Source of the DNA: Harmothoe impar
Lineage: Eukaryota; Annelida; Polychaeta; Phyllodocida; Polynoidae
Direction: 5' to 3'
Assembly (NCBI GenBank): GCA_947462335.1
Contig: OX381704.1
Coordinates: 45,388,942 to 45,452,941 of the forward strand
Length of the DNA stretch: 64,000 nt
A program made the position numbers and the translations under genes. The notes beneath the pieces are model-generated. The model saw nothing but the letters and a program-made list of their open reading frames with translations, was not told where the DNA came from and did not search any database. Positions 12,003 through 25,261 of the stretch are shown here, piece after piece (position 1 is the first letter of the stretch; every line of letters starts with the position of its first letter).

Positions 12003-12113
12003 CTTGATGGCCTTGACCTTCTTCTTCAGCATTGCCTGCAGGCCCCGCTTCATCCTTCGAACCATGTCGCCTCCGTTTATCGGGTGAACCTTCGGTTTGG
12101 TCAACAAGTAGTC
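12003..12113 (-). CDS. Internal exon, alpha-2/delta calcium-channel subunit-like
   Basis: A single 111-nt exon, phase 0 at both ends, 37 codons. On the - strand it is preceded by a pyrimidine-rich acceptor (TTCTGTGTTTTCCAG at 12114-12128) and followed by donor GTGAGG (11997-12002). The peptide starts DYLLTKPKVHPINGGDMV and ends LQAMLKKKVKAIK. It lines up without gaps to the VWA_N region of vertebrate alpha-2/delta proteins, where a V-x-P-x-N segment is followed by a hydrophobic-spaced helix ending in a basic K-A-L/I. About 8 of 31 positions are identical from memory and many more are conservative. These subunits are extracellular, membrane-anchored partners of voltage-gated Ca2+ channels that raise surface density; this segment sits just before the VWA domain. 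Codon choice and GC stand out from the flanks. I found neither the preceding exon nor the following VWA exon. That it is an exon is near certain; the family call is moderate. Confidence 0.7.
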
Positions 12114-12920
12114 CTGGAAAACACAGAACGAGATATTAAGTAAAGCTGCTTCAAACTATGAGTCTACTCGTATGAGATATGTAACACACTATGGCCCCAC
12201 GGTGTATACATACGTAACAAGCTTCCTAGAGATTAATATGATTATCAAAACACAAAGGGCGAATCACTCAAGTTTACTTCCATCATAAGGATACACTACC
12301 CCAAAAACCAACAATAACACTGTACAGGATACATGTATGTATACTATTGTACGAGATCTGCTATTGTGGTTATCCATGACAAGGGGTAAACCACAAGAAC
12401 GATTATTCAGGTATTCTATTAGCAGCCACAGCACCAGCAGGCAGGCTTTATAACCTGTGCTGTGTATACCCTGCATGCATATAGTTAATTCACGGTAGGC
12501 AATAAATCACAGGAGACAATGGAAGGCGGCTCTGACGGCCAACAACCAGTGAATGCGCTGAGTACATTCCCCATGTACTGATCTCCCGGCTATAGGAATT
12601 CCAGAATCTATTGTCTCCATACAACTGTATATGGCCAGACGGACGGCATATAGGTATTCATTGCACACACTGTTATCCCACGGCCTTACCTCCTCAACCC
12701 CTCTACCCACCATCCTATTGACTCCCTTTTGCTCATTTGTCTATCTAGTCATCTAGGTAAACTGTTAGTTCTCCATCTTTACTTACTGCCTGTCTCCCTA
12801 CCTGCGTACAATCACTGCCTAGCTGTCCCATTGCTACTGCTGCTCTCCTAGGTTTGCTTTCTCACATGATTCCACAAACCATGCAAAATGCGATGGTTTT
12901 ACTACACTCCCCTCATAATC
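12114..12920. other. Non-coding, probably intron
   Basis: This is the sequence upstream (- strand) of the exon, including its acceptor tract. No further exon is found. 12750-12850 is pyrimidine-rich with loose CTGCCT/CTACCT repeats. Confidence 0.5.

Positions 12921-13007
<87 letters not shown>
12921..13007. repeat. (TA)n microsatellite
   Basis: About 87 bp of almost pure alternating TA with one C interruption near its left end. It makes spurious open frames of Tyr-Ile repeats on the + strand. Confidence 0.97.
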
Positions 13008-13008
<1 letters not shown>

Positions 13009-15059
13009 TCTCTCCCACGAAAACCTTCCTATACTGGCCTGTCGGCCCGTCTCTCCTCCCTCTCTCTCAGTGTAAAGGGACTAGTAACCTTCATCTATCC
13101 CGAGACTCAGCACAAAAGGAGTCCCACAATGAACACCTCTAAGGGAGCCTTTACGACTTCTCTTCAACCACCTGGGCTACAGCCTACATCAGCCAATTGC
13201 AACGACCCAGTCAACATTGGTTAATGGGGCCCATATGTGTTTTTACCTGGGCAAGCCCATATCTGGGTTTTGGTTCTTTTTGTCCAGGATTACCAGTGGG
13301 AGCACAGATGGGTCCATCAATGATTTACTCCTAATTTTAGTGCTTCACATAGTGCTTCATAGAGGTACACTCCAAAAAGCGTTGCGCTGTGATTTTCCAT
13401 CATAAATGAAGCCAACGCCTTGAGGCATCATGGCAAGGGCTAAAATGCCAATACAGGTGTATAACATAGATCAGTAGCCCGTAAAGGTCTGGACCCTCAT
13501 TAGATAATTTAGCGCTGCAGTGAGTGGGCTGCCTCTGTTCAAGAGGTCTATAGGGAGCCACACACAGAGCCATATGATGGCCTATACAGTTCCACAGGGG
13601 ATCTCTAGGGAGCCCTATGCAGTGAAAAGGTCCCTAATGAAGACACCAGGAGGGCCCCGGTGGTGCCACAAGAGGCCGATTACAGCCACCAGACGGTTTT
13701 ATAGCGCCTTAATTAGACTACTCAGAGTACATCAATCAAGGGAATCGGACAGGTTTCTATGTCTCACAGAAGAGACTGTCTAGATGTATAACTTTATGCC
13801 TTAAAACACGGGCTGTCTGGACTGGCTCATGGAAGGGAAATTGTATAGCTGATGGTCGGAACCTAGAAACTACTCATAGTAACTGGTATAGGAACAGCTC
13901 TGGAGTAAATGCCGGAGCAGTTATTGTTTGACATAGGTCCGGGCTTACATACATACATTTTGCACCTGCTATTCCCACGGTCATGCTTCATTTCCTTTGC
14001 AAAAAGAAAAATCCTGATAGGTACACATATCATGTTGAAGGCCAAAATACAGGACGGTTCTCACCAGAATACCTCTCCTAAATAATTACTTGCAATTCTA
14101 CTACAGTTGTCATAGAACTGCCTTATCATTATATCCAGCCCACCCTTCCTCCAGACCATCTCCTGTGCATTCCCACACTTAATTCATGGTGCCTCCCTTG
14201 CCATTACTAGCAAGGATAGTCGTCTGGGTGTAAGGGTACACTGCATAGTTTGTAAAGTGGGTATTGTCATAGGGAACAGAGAGGCATTCCCAGATGGAAT
14301 TGTTCCAGTATTATTACATATCCACCCCAGCCGACTATTATACTGCAACTTGATTAATCGGGACGCGGAATTGCCTGATTGCTAGAGATATATGCTGGTA
14401 ATATTAATGGAGGGGGGGGGATGTATTCCTCATGTATTAATAGATGTGCATAGTTAGGGAGTTAATGCCTTGGTAATATAGGTATTCATTCCTACCACAT
14501 TTGTGTCATGGGTCCTAAGTTTAATGCAAAGCAATAGGAAACGTACGTCAGGGAAGATTTACCTCAATATCCCCAATAGTGTAGAATAGAGAGGACATCA
14601 TCCAAACTTTAAAAGTGGGCAGGTGGGGTGGACAGTAGTAACTCTTTGGGGATTCTGTTAAAATATTATCAGTGAAGACACAGTCTGTGACCTATCTGCA
14701 CCCTTCACCTAACCTGACCTCCTACTTGACCCCTACGATGACCTTCACCTAACGCCGAAACACCTCCTTGACCTTGGTAACACCCAATAACCCCGTCTGC
14801 CTGTCAGTGCCCTGGTGGGGTGAGGGGGATCAGGACAAGGGTCCTCCATTACACCGGCCATCAAACACACCTGCTCCTCCTCTTGTATAAGGGGTGAGAG
14901 AGGACGGATGGATTAGAGCTTAAAGATGGGATATCTATTAATTGTTATCGCCAAACTCCTAGCCATTACACGGTTCATTCAACTTATTAAATGATGTGGG
15001 TGAGCAGGTTAGAGGCTGGGAACTTTATGGTGGATATACATATAATGTATGATATTTTC
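13008..15059. other. Non-coding, probably intron
   Basis: No exon, RNA or clear element is recognised. A short fragment of the CATGATGC family (GAGGCATCATGGCAAGGGC) is at 13421-13440. A nine-G run is at 14412-14420. The rest looks like plain unique sequence. Confidence 0.45.
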
Positions 15060-15278
15060 TGCAGTCATTGTCAGTCTGACCAATAGCTATCTACTTTGGG
15101 GAGCCTTTGTTACACTGATCAACATCTCAGGAGTCTACTGTAGGCGGGCCCTGTAGACAGCCTTTGTCAGCCTCACCGACAGCTCAGGGATTTACTATTG
15201 GCAGCTTTTGTCAGCTTCACCAATAGCCCATAGATTTAGTTCTGGACACCTTTGTCGGCCTCACCAAAAGCTGAGGTT
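15060..15278. repeat. Degenerate array of about 45-55 bp units
   Basis: Five diverged units start with (G)CCTTTGTCAGCCTCACC, followed by an A-rich AGCTCAGG and a TTTACT segment, near 15066, 15106, 15161, 15204 and 15248. Related single segments (TTTGTCGGCCTCAC) occur at 45866 and, more weakly, near 55248. Confidence 0.55.
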
Positions 15279-18200
15279 CGTGTAAGCTGTTCACATGCAA
15301 GGCCAAGTTCTAATTCGCCTTGTTGGTCGACTCGGTTGCTACCATCCCTTCCAAGAAGGCGTTGCTCCCGCCTCTACCCAAAGACATGAAGTTGCTCATG
15401 TGCAGCTCAAGTCTGCGGGGTCCCATGGGTGTTGGCGCTGAGAGTCTACTCACAGTTTGTACTGATCTAATTACCTGGTAAAAACAACTCGCATGATGGC
15501 CGTCGTGTGGACGAATCAAAGCAGTCCTGGCCCCGGAGAGCTCACCGAGCTGCTCACTCTCCATACATGTCTTTACTTCTGTTATGCTCCCACTATCCTC
15601 TGCCCGAAGCTATATTTCTCCTGTGGGAGGACGTGATAAAAGGAGCTGATTGGAGTCTACTTTTTCTACCCCAGAAGAACTATTTTCAAATTCCACCTCA
15701 CAAAAGAAAACTGTATACAGGGTGGTCTAACCTTTTAAATCCAATTATATGCCAGCAAGGTGAAATAAAGATAACTTACTTCGTTTACCACAATGTGGAA
15801 TATAAATCTACAACATATCTATAGAGGTACAACTGACAAGGGGATAGGCCCAAACTGTAGACAACTAGGAAAATATGTATAGATCGTATCTGATTGCAAC
15901 ACTCTGAAAGATTAAGGCTTGTAGTGACCTTGGATATTAGGGGATAATATAACTGCTATCTGATCGATCCAATCTCTCTCTCAGTTGCGCCTTGCTTGCA
16001 TCGGAAAGATCAATTTTAGGGCATAGATACACCAAGAGATTACCCACAGCAAGGGACTGTATGTAGAGTGGGGCAGTTCCCCTGGAGGAGCCCCAGGATG
16101 TGTCGGGCACCTGCCGGAGGGAGGGGATTAATTAATACAGCAGACTGATTAGGATTATGTCTACATTAGATTAGCTCATACCAGGGGCGCCTCCAGCGGA
16201 ATGACTAATGGTGCACGGAGAGTGAGCAGCTCGCTGAGCAGCTCATGTACAAGTGGGCTCTGGTATTGAATCAAGTGACATATATGTGTGTGCGGTGTAG
16301 TGAGTTAATCCCTCCTCCGACTAGTTTTGAACTACTGTAAATTGGGACAGCGGACAAAAGTCCATCATTCTGTTAGTTGTATATGTACATAATGAGGTAT
16401 AACCACAACGAGAGGTATCCGTTCGAATGTTATGACGGGAGTTATTTTGAAAGGTGAGTTTGACCGGAGAAAAAACATCACGACTTTGCTTAGCTGTGCG
16501 TGCAGATTTATTCATAAATATCCCAACTTTCATTGGGTCCGAGGTTTTCACCTAGCTGACTAATACAATCGGCAGGACATGCCCCTGACATCATAACCAG
16601 ACGATTGAGGAAATCCTGAGATTTTTGTTCCACTAATAGACTTCATGATATAGCTTTAGTTGTAAAAGTAAAACTTTGCCGACCGTTGTCTCAGAGTTCA
16701 TAAGTCGCGATCGGATATTATCTGCATATAATTGCTCACCAAGGCAAGAGTCAACCGTTAACGTCGAGAGTGGGAACAGTTTGGACTAAGTCTACAGATT
16801 CTACAGCATGGGGCGTTCCTGCACAAACACTCACACTAAATGTCTACTCACATGGCTTCCTCTCTGTAAATCGAAAGGGGACATTGTCTATAGAAGCATT
16901 TAGCCAGGCTGCTGATTTGGTATGCCAAACCTAATACTCCTCTACAGTTAGGTTTAAAAACTAGTCACTATGGGGACTCAGTTTCGCTATGTGCTCCCTC
17001 AATGTATCTGTAGGCCCACATCTCCCCTGTAATGCAGCGTAGAGAAAATAAGTTTAATTTCCCCTGGTACAGTTTTTCTGCTCCTGGTGGTATTACTACT
17101 CGGACGGTGCAAACTGAATATATAAGTAGAAACGGGTTGTTTTTGCTACACTGGGTCACGTACAGTAGTATACCAGAGAAAATACTGCAGTGAATGAACA
17201 GTTAAAAAGTATCACAATGCTTCTGTGCTTGTCTGAATACTAAAAAGGCCAGTCCTTCTTACGATACATACCCCACCCGGAAGAGCACAACAATACACAT
17301 AGTCGGATGGATGTATCAATTAGATGACTTCAATCTGGAGACAAATTATTTCTGTGTGATATGAATATTTATTATCTGCTGAACAATAGTATCTGCCTAG
17401 GAAACCAATGCTGCCTGTATTGTAGGAACCATGGAATGGGACTATATGAATTAGAAACGTAATCTATACGGTATGAATAGTGTCCGGAATTTCCCTCACT
17501 TTTGAAGAATGTTAATGTTAGAGTAAGCAGCGAAATCCTAAACGCAGTGCTCAGAAGGATATATAGTCTGATAGGATACAATACAATACAATACAATTTA
17601 TCTGTGTTAATTGACTGACGAGTGGAGGTCAATTGTGTCCATTAGCCTGATTAAATGTATACATCCAATACTACATACAAGAGGGTATCTTGTTGCAGTT
17701 TAACATAGAAGTCATGACATTAAACTGTTACAATATACCTTCTAGTGTGTAGTATTAGAATGGTCACCCAATACTATGTGAGACAACTAGAAAGGCTTTG
17801 TTTGCAAAGGGATTGCTGGCTGCCTGGGAATATTGACATGGGTTCTAACATGACAAATAGATCTGTGCCTTTGGATACCAGCATCATCTGAATGGCAGCT
17901 ACCATCTGTTACCTGCCATCAAATCATAGAGTAACATAAATCCGGTCTCACCAGTTTACCATATAGAAGCACCACATGGAGTATCGCACTGGGTATGTGG
18001 CTTCCAACAGCAGACTCTTATAGCCAGGCAGTCTAGGATCTGCGTGTGGGCTATCGGCATGGCACATCATGCATGCACTGCGGCCTTTTCCAGGCTGTAG
18101 CCTACTGAGGCCTTCTGTAGAAGTCACATAGGCACTCACCAGCCCTTCCTTGTTGAATATTGTATATCTGCTTAGTCCCCAGAGGGGTAAAATGTCGGAT

Positions 18201-21200
18201 TCAATCTAGAAATAAACAGTTGAGTCCTCTCGGGAGCCATCAGTTATTAACCAGACGCTGGTACAGATACTTGTAGTCTAGGAGGGCAAATAGATGACTT
18301 AAACACGAGCCCTGTAATTGGGACCATGGGGGACTTGAAAGGGACCTTCACGAGAACCAAATTTAATCAAAATTCGTATAGCGTTTAATAGCGAACTGTC
18401 GTTGTTCATTATTATCAACAATAAAAAATATACTCCTTGAGTGTGTGCATCAATGTATAGAGGTCCTGTATTGCATGTAAAACGTTCTACTATTTCATGG
18501 ACATACGCCTCCAAACCCCTGCATGCTCGCATGCTAACAGGGCTATATGTATATTGGAGACAAATATACAGAAGAAGGTATGTATAATGTGGGTATAGCA
18601 TAGGAAGAGAAGGGGCCAGAGATTCTTCATACTGGTTTCATAGCAAAGGGTATAATAGACATGCATGTCATCGCCAACAGGTATCATATGTAACTTATTG
18701 TTAGGGTTCGACAAGGAAACATGCAACTATGCAGCATACATCATAGTCCTATATCAAATGTAGAGGATCTAAACCTTGTTATGAGGAGAGGGCAAGCTAA
18801 CCCTTCATGAAGGTCACAGTGATATAGGCTTAAGGAAGAGTAATTACCATTGAGCCCCCTTCCTTGTTTCTAATTGCTTAGGCAGAAGCTTATGGTCCTT
18901 GGTATACACGAGGAGTGTATTTATCAAGGTATAACTGAAGTGCCCACACACCCATATAGTAAACCACTCCTCCTAGTAAGCATAGCTCAGCCGGCCTCAT
19001 ACTTGTGTTTTACCCACCAGGGGCACTGCCGTCATGTGGCACGACTCGGTGCTCCCACGTGTTCATCAGCAGCCAGTCACATGTCGTGTCCGGAGATGAC
19101 GTACCGTTAACATGAGCCGTCATCGACAGGAAGTCATTTCACGTGAAGCCATATGGAGGCGTTGGCTGCTGGTGACGTCATGATGTGGTGCGCCAGCTGC
19201 CCACCAGGGCCCGCCACCAATCCCACTCTCATCATCCAGAATTAAACTAAAACTTTTCTTGGTTTCAACAAATCATTAGGACTGCATTTCTTATGGTAGT
19301 TTAGAGAGGGGTGGTGCTGGGTAATTTCAGGTTTTTGGATCGGATTTCAGTTCAGACTCCAGATGGCCATTTGTTGGACTCATAATGAAAACCTGAACCT
19401 CCACTCCCTGCTCCATTACCCTCATATCACCGCTGTCAGAAACATGTCGTGGATTAATGACAGATTCGTAGAAACTCTAATGCAACCGGGTGTCCTACTT
19501 TTTGTGCTATTCTGACAATGTGACAGTGTCAGTTATATGTACACTCGAGGGTGTCCGGCCTGTATAGAGTTACATTATTCATTATAGATTTTAGTAAGTA
19601 AATAATTAGTTTCCCCTGGGTAATCGGAACTTTTGTCGTAAATAAGACTATTCAAGAGGTGTTACATTAGGAATGGTGATTTCAGTTACCAAGCAATGTA
19701 TTTGTCTGTGTAAAGTGTGAGAATCCACCGTAGCCATTCAGTTAACATCTAGATGGGGGTACAGGAGCCTTTCTTTCTTTAGAAACGACCACATTTTCAC
19801 TTAGAAATACTGTGGTAACGAGCATGTTTGGGTGTTCAGTATTTTTCTTACATATTATTATGACTCAGTTAGGTGAACGAGTATACCTCACGAGTATGAT
19901 TGTATTTCTCCACTTATGGAAATTCGCTTAGAAAACAACTTTTACCCAAGATTATCGGGGATTACCCAGAGAAACAGGCTCTAGGTCCAATACAAGATTG
20001 ACCAAAATGCACTTTACCACTGGGAAACTAGAGCAAATTAACTGCCATACACATCTGATATGCAGAGAAGTTAATTCCCCCTATATGATCATTGTATCAT
20101 GTGTATACCATTCACGGATACAAAAAAGATGTGTCCTAGCCGCAGGGTTCATTACAGAGAGACTCACACACAGTTCTACAGTAAGCCCCAAGTAGGACTC
20201 ATGCCCTTTCCCTGCCCCCCCTCCCCCCGGGGCTGCTTACTGAGCCGAAAACCGTACTTTATGTGATCCTTCTTTCCACAGACACTCTCTTCATCCCTCT
20301 ACAGCCTCATATTTATCCCACAAACAAGGTCGTAGAGGGGGGGAGGAGGAACATGTCTGGGATGTCCAACTCTTACAATATAATGTTTCATGTTCGTTTA
20401 GCTAGTAACAGTATAGAGGGAAAGTGGTCTCGCCTCCGCGACTCAGCATTAAATGAAAAATGCTGCAGGGACTGTATGTTTTTCAAAAACAATATTGGGT
20501 CTGTGTTTGATTCACCCACCTCGTGGTCCCTTATTTAAGAAAGGCAGTGTGGGGACCGGCAGGATTGGAATTTTCCTGAACGAGTTCGGATTTTCTCCCT
20601 ATGCTGTTACCGGTATTTTAGACCAATAGTTTTTATACAGACAAACTTCACTTCCCATTAGAGACCGAGAGCTAGGGCAAAAAGTAATTGGATTGGAAGG
20701 AAACTCTCTTCAAAATGATCACATTCAACTTCCACTCACCTCCCTCCTTTGCATCTATAGCATACTTCTTAACATTTTTTTAATCACAAAAGGTCAATCC
20801 TGGACCTTCAGTACCTTCTATCCGTTGTCTCCGGTCGGTCTTTAGCCTGATCTCAGTTTGAAGGATGGCTTTTCACCATTCTATTGTATCATGCTTGTGT
20901 GTGGTATAATGATATGAAGGCATATCATGTATTTACCTGTATCATTTCCCTTGAGGTGATCCCATATAGGATGCCATGTTTCAAATATTAATATAAATAA
21001 GATGAAGATGTCCGACTAATATACTATTAAGGTCAGTACAGTGCTCTAATGCACTTTCCCCTTTGTCAGTACGATACATGAATTACTCGCCTATGAGCTT
21101 ACGCATCACATAAAGGTCAGTACTTATATGTATAGGATTGGTCTACGGCTATGCTACTAAGACAGAGCATTTTATTGTAAATACAACCAGTAAGTTATTT

Positions 21201-24200
21201 ATACAACAAACACAATACGCTAATATCTAATGATGAGCATGGTTTCTGTGAATTCCCATGGTGAAAGTCTGCTTTATAGAGTGGGTGACAGGTGAGTATT
21301 TGGGAGGCCACTGTGCCATGGACACCCCAAGGGGACCTGAGGACCTGTCCACCCACCTCAGACTCAGGACGCCATGTTGGCCCAAATCCTCCTTTGACCT
21401 TTTACAGTGACAGAATGTGGGGAAAAACTTCCCAAGAGGACTAATACTCATTGAGCTGGGGCAGCAGGAGCATTTGTCACATCAGTCTTCCAACAGAGCA
21501 TTTTTTGCCATTGGTCGGCTTTCAGAATTCATTTATGGTCATTTTATGCTATTTGGGAAAACCAATAGTTTGAGGCGATGACAAAGTCGGGCCAGCAATT
21601 ACAACTCATCAAGTCACTCAATATTAGTTTTTGAATATCCTTCCTGCCCTAGAAGGATAGCAACCGATGATATTTTCATTGCGTATCATTATTCAGGTTA
21701 GATTTGCACTATCATCATTCTCTGCATCAGCATTATCAAATGATGTATTATCATAAAAATTGCTTCGATATGGTCTTTCTAGACCCTGGTGCGGCTTGAT
21801 TTCAAGGGTTGGAGAGAAGATGGTAGGCGTTAGATGGACACAGTCTTGCCCCTTCAAGGATTTCTCAGCAGGCACTATAAAGGTTGTTTACTAAGTCCCT
21901 CAGCTCCTCCACAGCTCAGCACCCAGCCCGGGGAGGCCCATCCCTGATAACCATATCCCAACATGCATCTAAATGGGAAATTACAGCGCATGTGCAGAAC
22001 GCAAGAGACGTGCCCGCCAGACATGCTGACACCTGTCGGTCAGAATATGAAATAGGATTTTCCTTATGAGAAAGTATACGTAGTGGCTCCTCACGGGGTT
22101 GACATTTTTGGTCATAGGCAAGTCATAAGATTCAAGTCGGCTAAAAATCACCTCCAAAGAACTGATTAAAAAGCGAAAGGGGATAAAAAGGGAGAGCCAG
22201 ACCCAAGAAGTACCACCTGGGAAGCATTGATCTGTGGCACATGGGAGTGGCACTCCATTTCAACCAATCAATACCATATGAAGCACTCCGGTCCCGGTCT
22301 GCCCCCTGTAAGACCCTCCTCTGGACGCCTGGTGTGAAAAGCCAGCCTCCATGGTCCTACAGTTAAAGGGGCAACCACCAGGGGGAGGCACTCAGCACCT
22401 GCCAGTGAGGCCGGCTCAGCCTATTGAGGAAGTTGAAGAACCCTTAAAATAGATACTGAAGAGGGCAAATGGTAGTAAGAAATAGCTGTGATATTGCAGA
22501 CATAGTACTGTGGTGGATGGGGTTAACTGCTATTTCCTCATGGGTTGAGTTCCTCAAATGTGAATTAATACACTATTACTAAAGTGAAAGCATAATTAGA
22601 TAATATTAAAATAAACGCAGTAATTAAGAATAGCTTAAATATTCTGGTTCAAATGGCACTTTTCCCTCAAGTTTCACACCAACTGAACAGTGTGTGATAG
22701 GCCCTATAAAGCATTCATATTAGTAGGCATTAGCCATACCGCAAAAAGACAAATTGATTTTGAGACCTGATGAAATTCAATATTTTAAATCACTTCACTG
22801 GTTTAGACTATTTTCTATTCTTAAATACCCCTACTATTACAAAAAAATATAACGTGTACGTGTTTGGTGCAAACCCTTTTATGCAAAGCAGCAAATTCTG
22901 ATCATAACTTATCTCCATATGTTAGCAGTCTCACACTAGTTTCCACTTCCCATCCTCCCCCTTCCACCCCTCCACCCAGTTTCCACGGGAAACCCCCACC
23001 GGCAGCAGTAGGGCTGGTACGCGGACGATGCATTAAAGCCTTTTTGTTCCGTCGCGCGCGATTTACGCTAGTTCCACATGGATGAACACGGAGCACATTT
23101 CCTACATGGTGAACAGGAATTCAGCCATAGAGCGATGACATAGTTTTACAGCCTCCGGCGGAATGGCCATCAGAGCAATATGGCCGCCACACGGCAAGGC
23201 TTGATCTCCAGGGGATCCTGACGGCATCACTTGTCATACTTCTGGTCGAGCCTCTCATCTAGAAGTGGCTGCCTCCATCACCACTTTCTACCATTTCCGC
23301 ATTTCTCTTCACCCCTTTTGGTTCAACACTTTAGCTAACAACTTCCATGAACATTCAATCACCTATCTACTTTACAGGTTGGACTGACGTCAACGTGACA
23401 ACGCAACCTTCGAGGCCATTCCAGTAGAGCTCTCGAGGAACGTCTACCAATTACAAATGACAACATGATAGGTTCTTCTATATAATGTTATGTCGTCTCT
23501 AGAACTTTGAGATATTCATCAATCATTAAATGATGTATCATTGGCATTTTGCGTTTTATCTGGCTTCAGCAAAGAACGAATATATGTAGTGGTTTCTACA
23601 GTCGAAGTAGTCAGACTCAGAGTCAATTCTGTATGGTTGATTGAGAAGTGGTTGGTACTGCAATCAGATGCTGGTTCTTATTACCCTAACTATCACACCC
23701 GGGGGTGGTGGATGGACGGCGGATGGCTGGGGAGGTGGGTGAGATGAGGGTTTGAGTAGAGGCTGAGATAGATGCTTGGGTGAGGGGCAATTCATATAAT
23801 GTCTGTTTGGGGAGGGGTAGATTTAGAGGGCATGGCAAGCTCATGAGAAGGAAAGGAAAGACTATTTTTGCCGGGACATGTAAATAATAATGGGGTTAGT
23901 CGTAACCATAATATTTAGGAGGGTTCCAATCTCTCAAAACTCATCTTAGGGACAGGGGAGTTAAAAGTGGAAAGGACCACCAACACCACATTGACAGTAA
24001 ATGTCCTTTCTCAGCAACCTCAGGTTGGAGACCGGTATGTTAAGGAGATCAATGTTTAGCTTCAGCTTGAACCCAGCCCGGTTAGATTCTATTTGGGAGG
24101 TGATTCTGGCAAATAGTGCTATTGACTATTTTAGTGTGAACTAGCTTTTTTCACCAAGGATGACTCGATCCATGAAGTTAAGGTTGTCAGGATACCCTCT

Positions 24201-25261
24201 TCTATTCATTCCACTAACCGATCTTCTGCTGACGATCTCCTCAACTATCTGACTCTCAGTCCCTTTCATATCAACCAATCCTAATCTAATTGATCAGATA
24301 CTGGGTTGCAAAAAGGTCAACACAGTAAGTCGTCAATCTACCAATCAGGTGGCAGAATTTAGACGTGAGAGAATTTTACACCTTAACACAATGTAACTTT
24401 GACCATGAATGGAACAGGAGGCGAGTTGCATTGGCTTGGAGCACGATAAATCATCAAACTTGTCTATCCATCCAATTGACACAGTTTCTATTTAATTGAC
24501 TTCAATTGGCTAAGCCACATTGCATTTTGACGAAAGTGGCCTGACACTGCTGTCCTGCTGAAGTGACACTATTACACTGATCTGCTTTTGCTAAAACGGC
24601 ACATTCAGGGTGTTTTGTTTTAGGTCTCAGACAATTGTCACTATTCCATAGATCTAGCTTGTTCTCAACACTATTCAGGTTTCATGTCAAATCACAGGTG
24701 GCGTGGCAGCACTCAACTCAAACACCAAAAGCCTGTGTCTAATGGAGTAACCTCTGCACCAGGAGCTGTGATGAGTTTTGTTAAAATTGATCAGTTGGCA
24801 GAAACTCAATTGTTCTGAATCTGATGATCTAAATCCTGGAACTGGGTTAATAAATCAATACAGAAAATCAAAGAGACCTTGGCTCTAAAGCTTGTTATGG
24901 ATTCATGACCACTTTTAACTCCTCACAGCAACACATGAAATAGATGTAGAAAAATGGTTTTACTATCCCTTTGGTGTAAATAAGCACCAAATCGCTAAGG
25001 GAGTGCTCATATGGCAGGAGGTGGGTGGTCAGATTTGCTGTGGAGCGCATGAAAATGTTTCAGCCCCCCACTGGCGGGTGGAAAATTGTGAACGTTCACG
25101 CCCTTTTCTATCATAGGAACGCGCCAGCTTTTCCGTTCAAAACAAGAGTTTTTTTTACCCCCAAGAGGGGTCCAAATTGTTTTCCCCTCTGCACAGGTCT
25201 CTGCAGCCTCTGGTTCTTCTGTGTATTCATCTCTAATTATCTGTAACTGTTCCTAAGGACT
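15279..25261. other. Long non-coding region, probably intron
   Basis: I recognise no exon or RNA gene in these 10 kb. Items noted are a doubled GAGCAGCTC at 16224-16244, an (ATACA)n scrap near 17577-17597, and perfect TGACGTCA at 19173-19180 and 23395-23402. A C-rich patch lies near 20215-20228. 22400-25200 is AT-leaning and nearly repeat-free, the texture often seen around conserved non-coding elements. Open frames of 60-105 codons occur on both strands with no family pattern. Confidence 0.45.
16224..16244. repeat. Doubled GAGCAGCTC motif
   Basis: GAGCAGCTC at 16224-16232 and 16236-16244, preceded by GGAGAGT. The surrounding GGAGAGTGAGCAGCTCG is matched on the other strand at 15546-15562. 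It is part of a dispersed family with nine exact 9-mer copies in the window. Confidence 0.45.

Noticed and set aside
17948..18139. Possible - strand exon with TTCTACAG acceptor
   Set aside because: No recognisable protein family and no matching donor at a convincing place.
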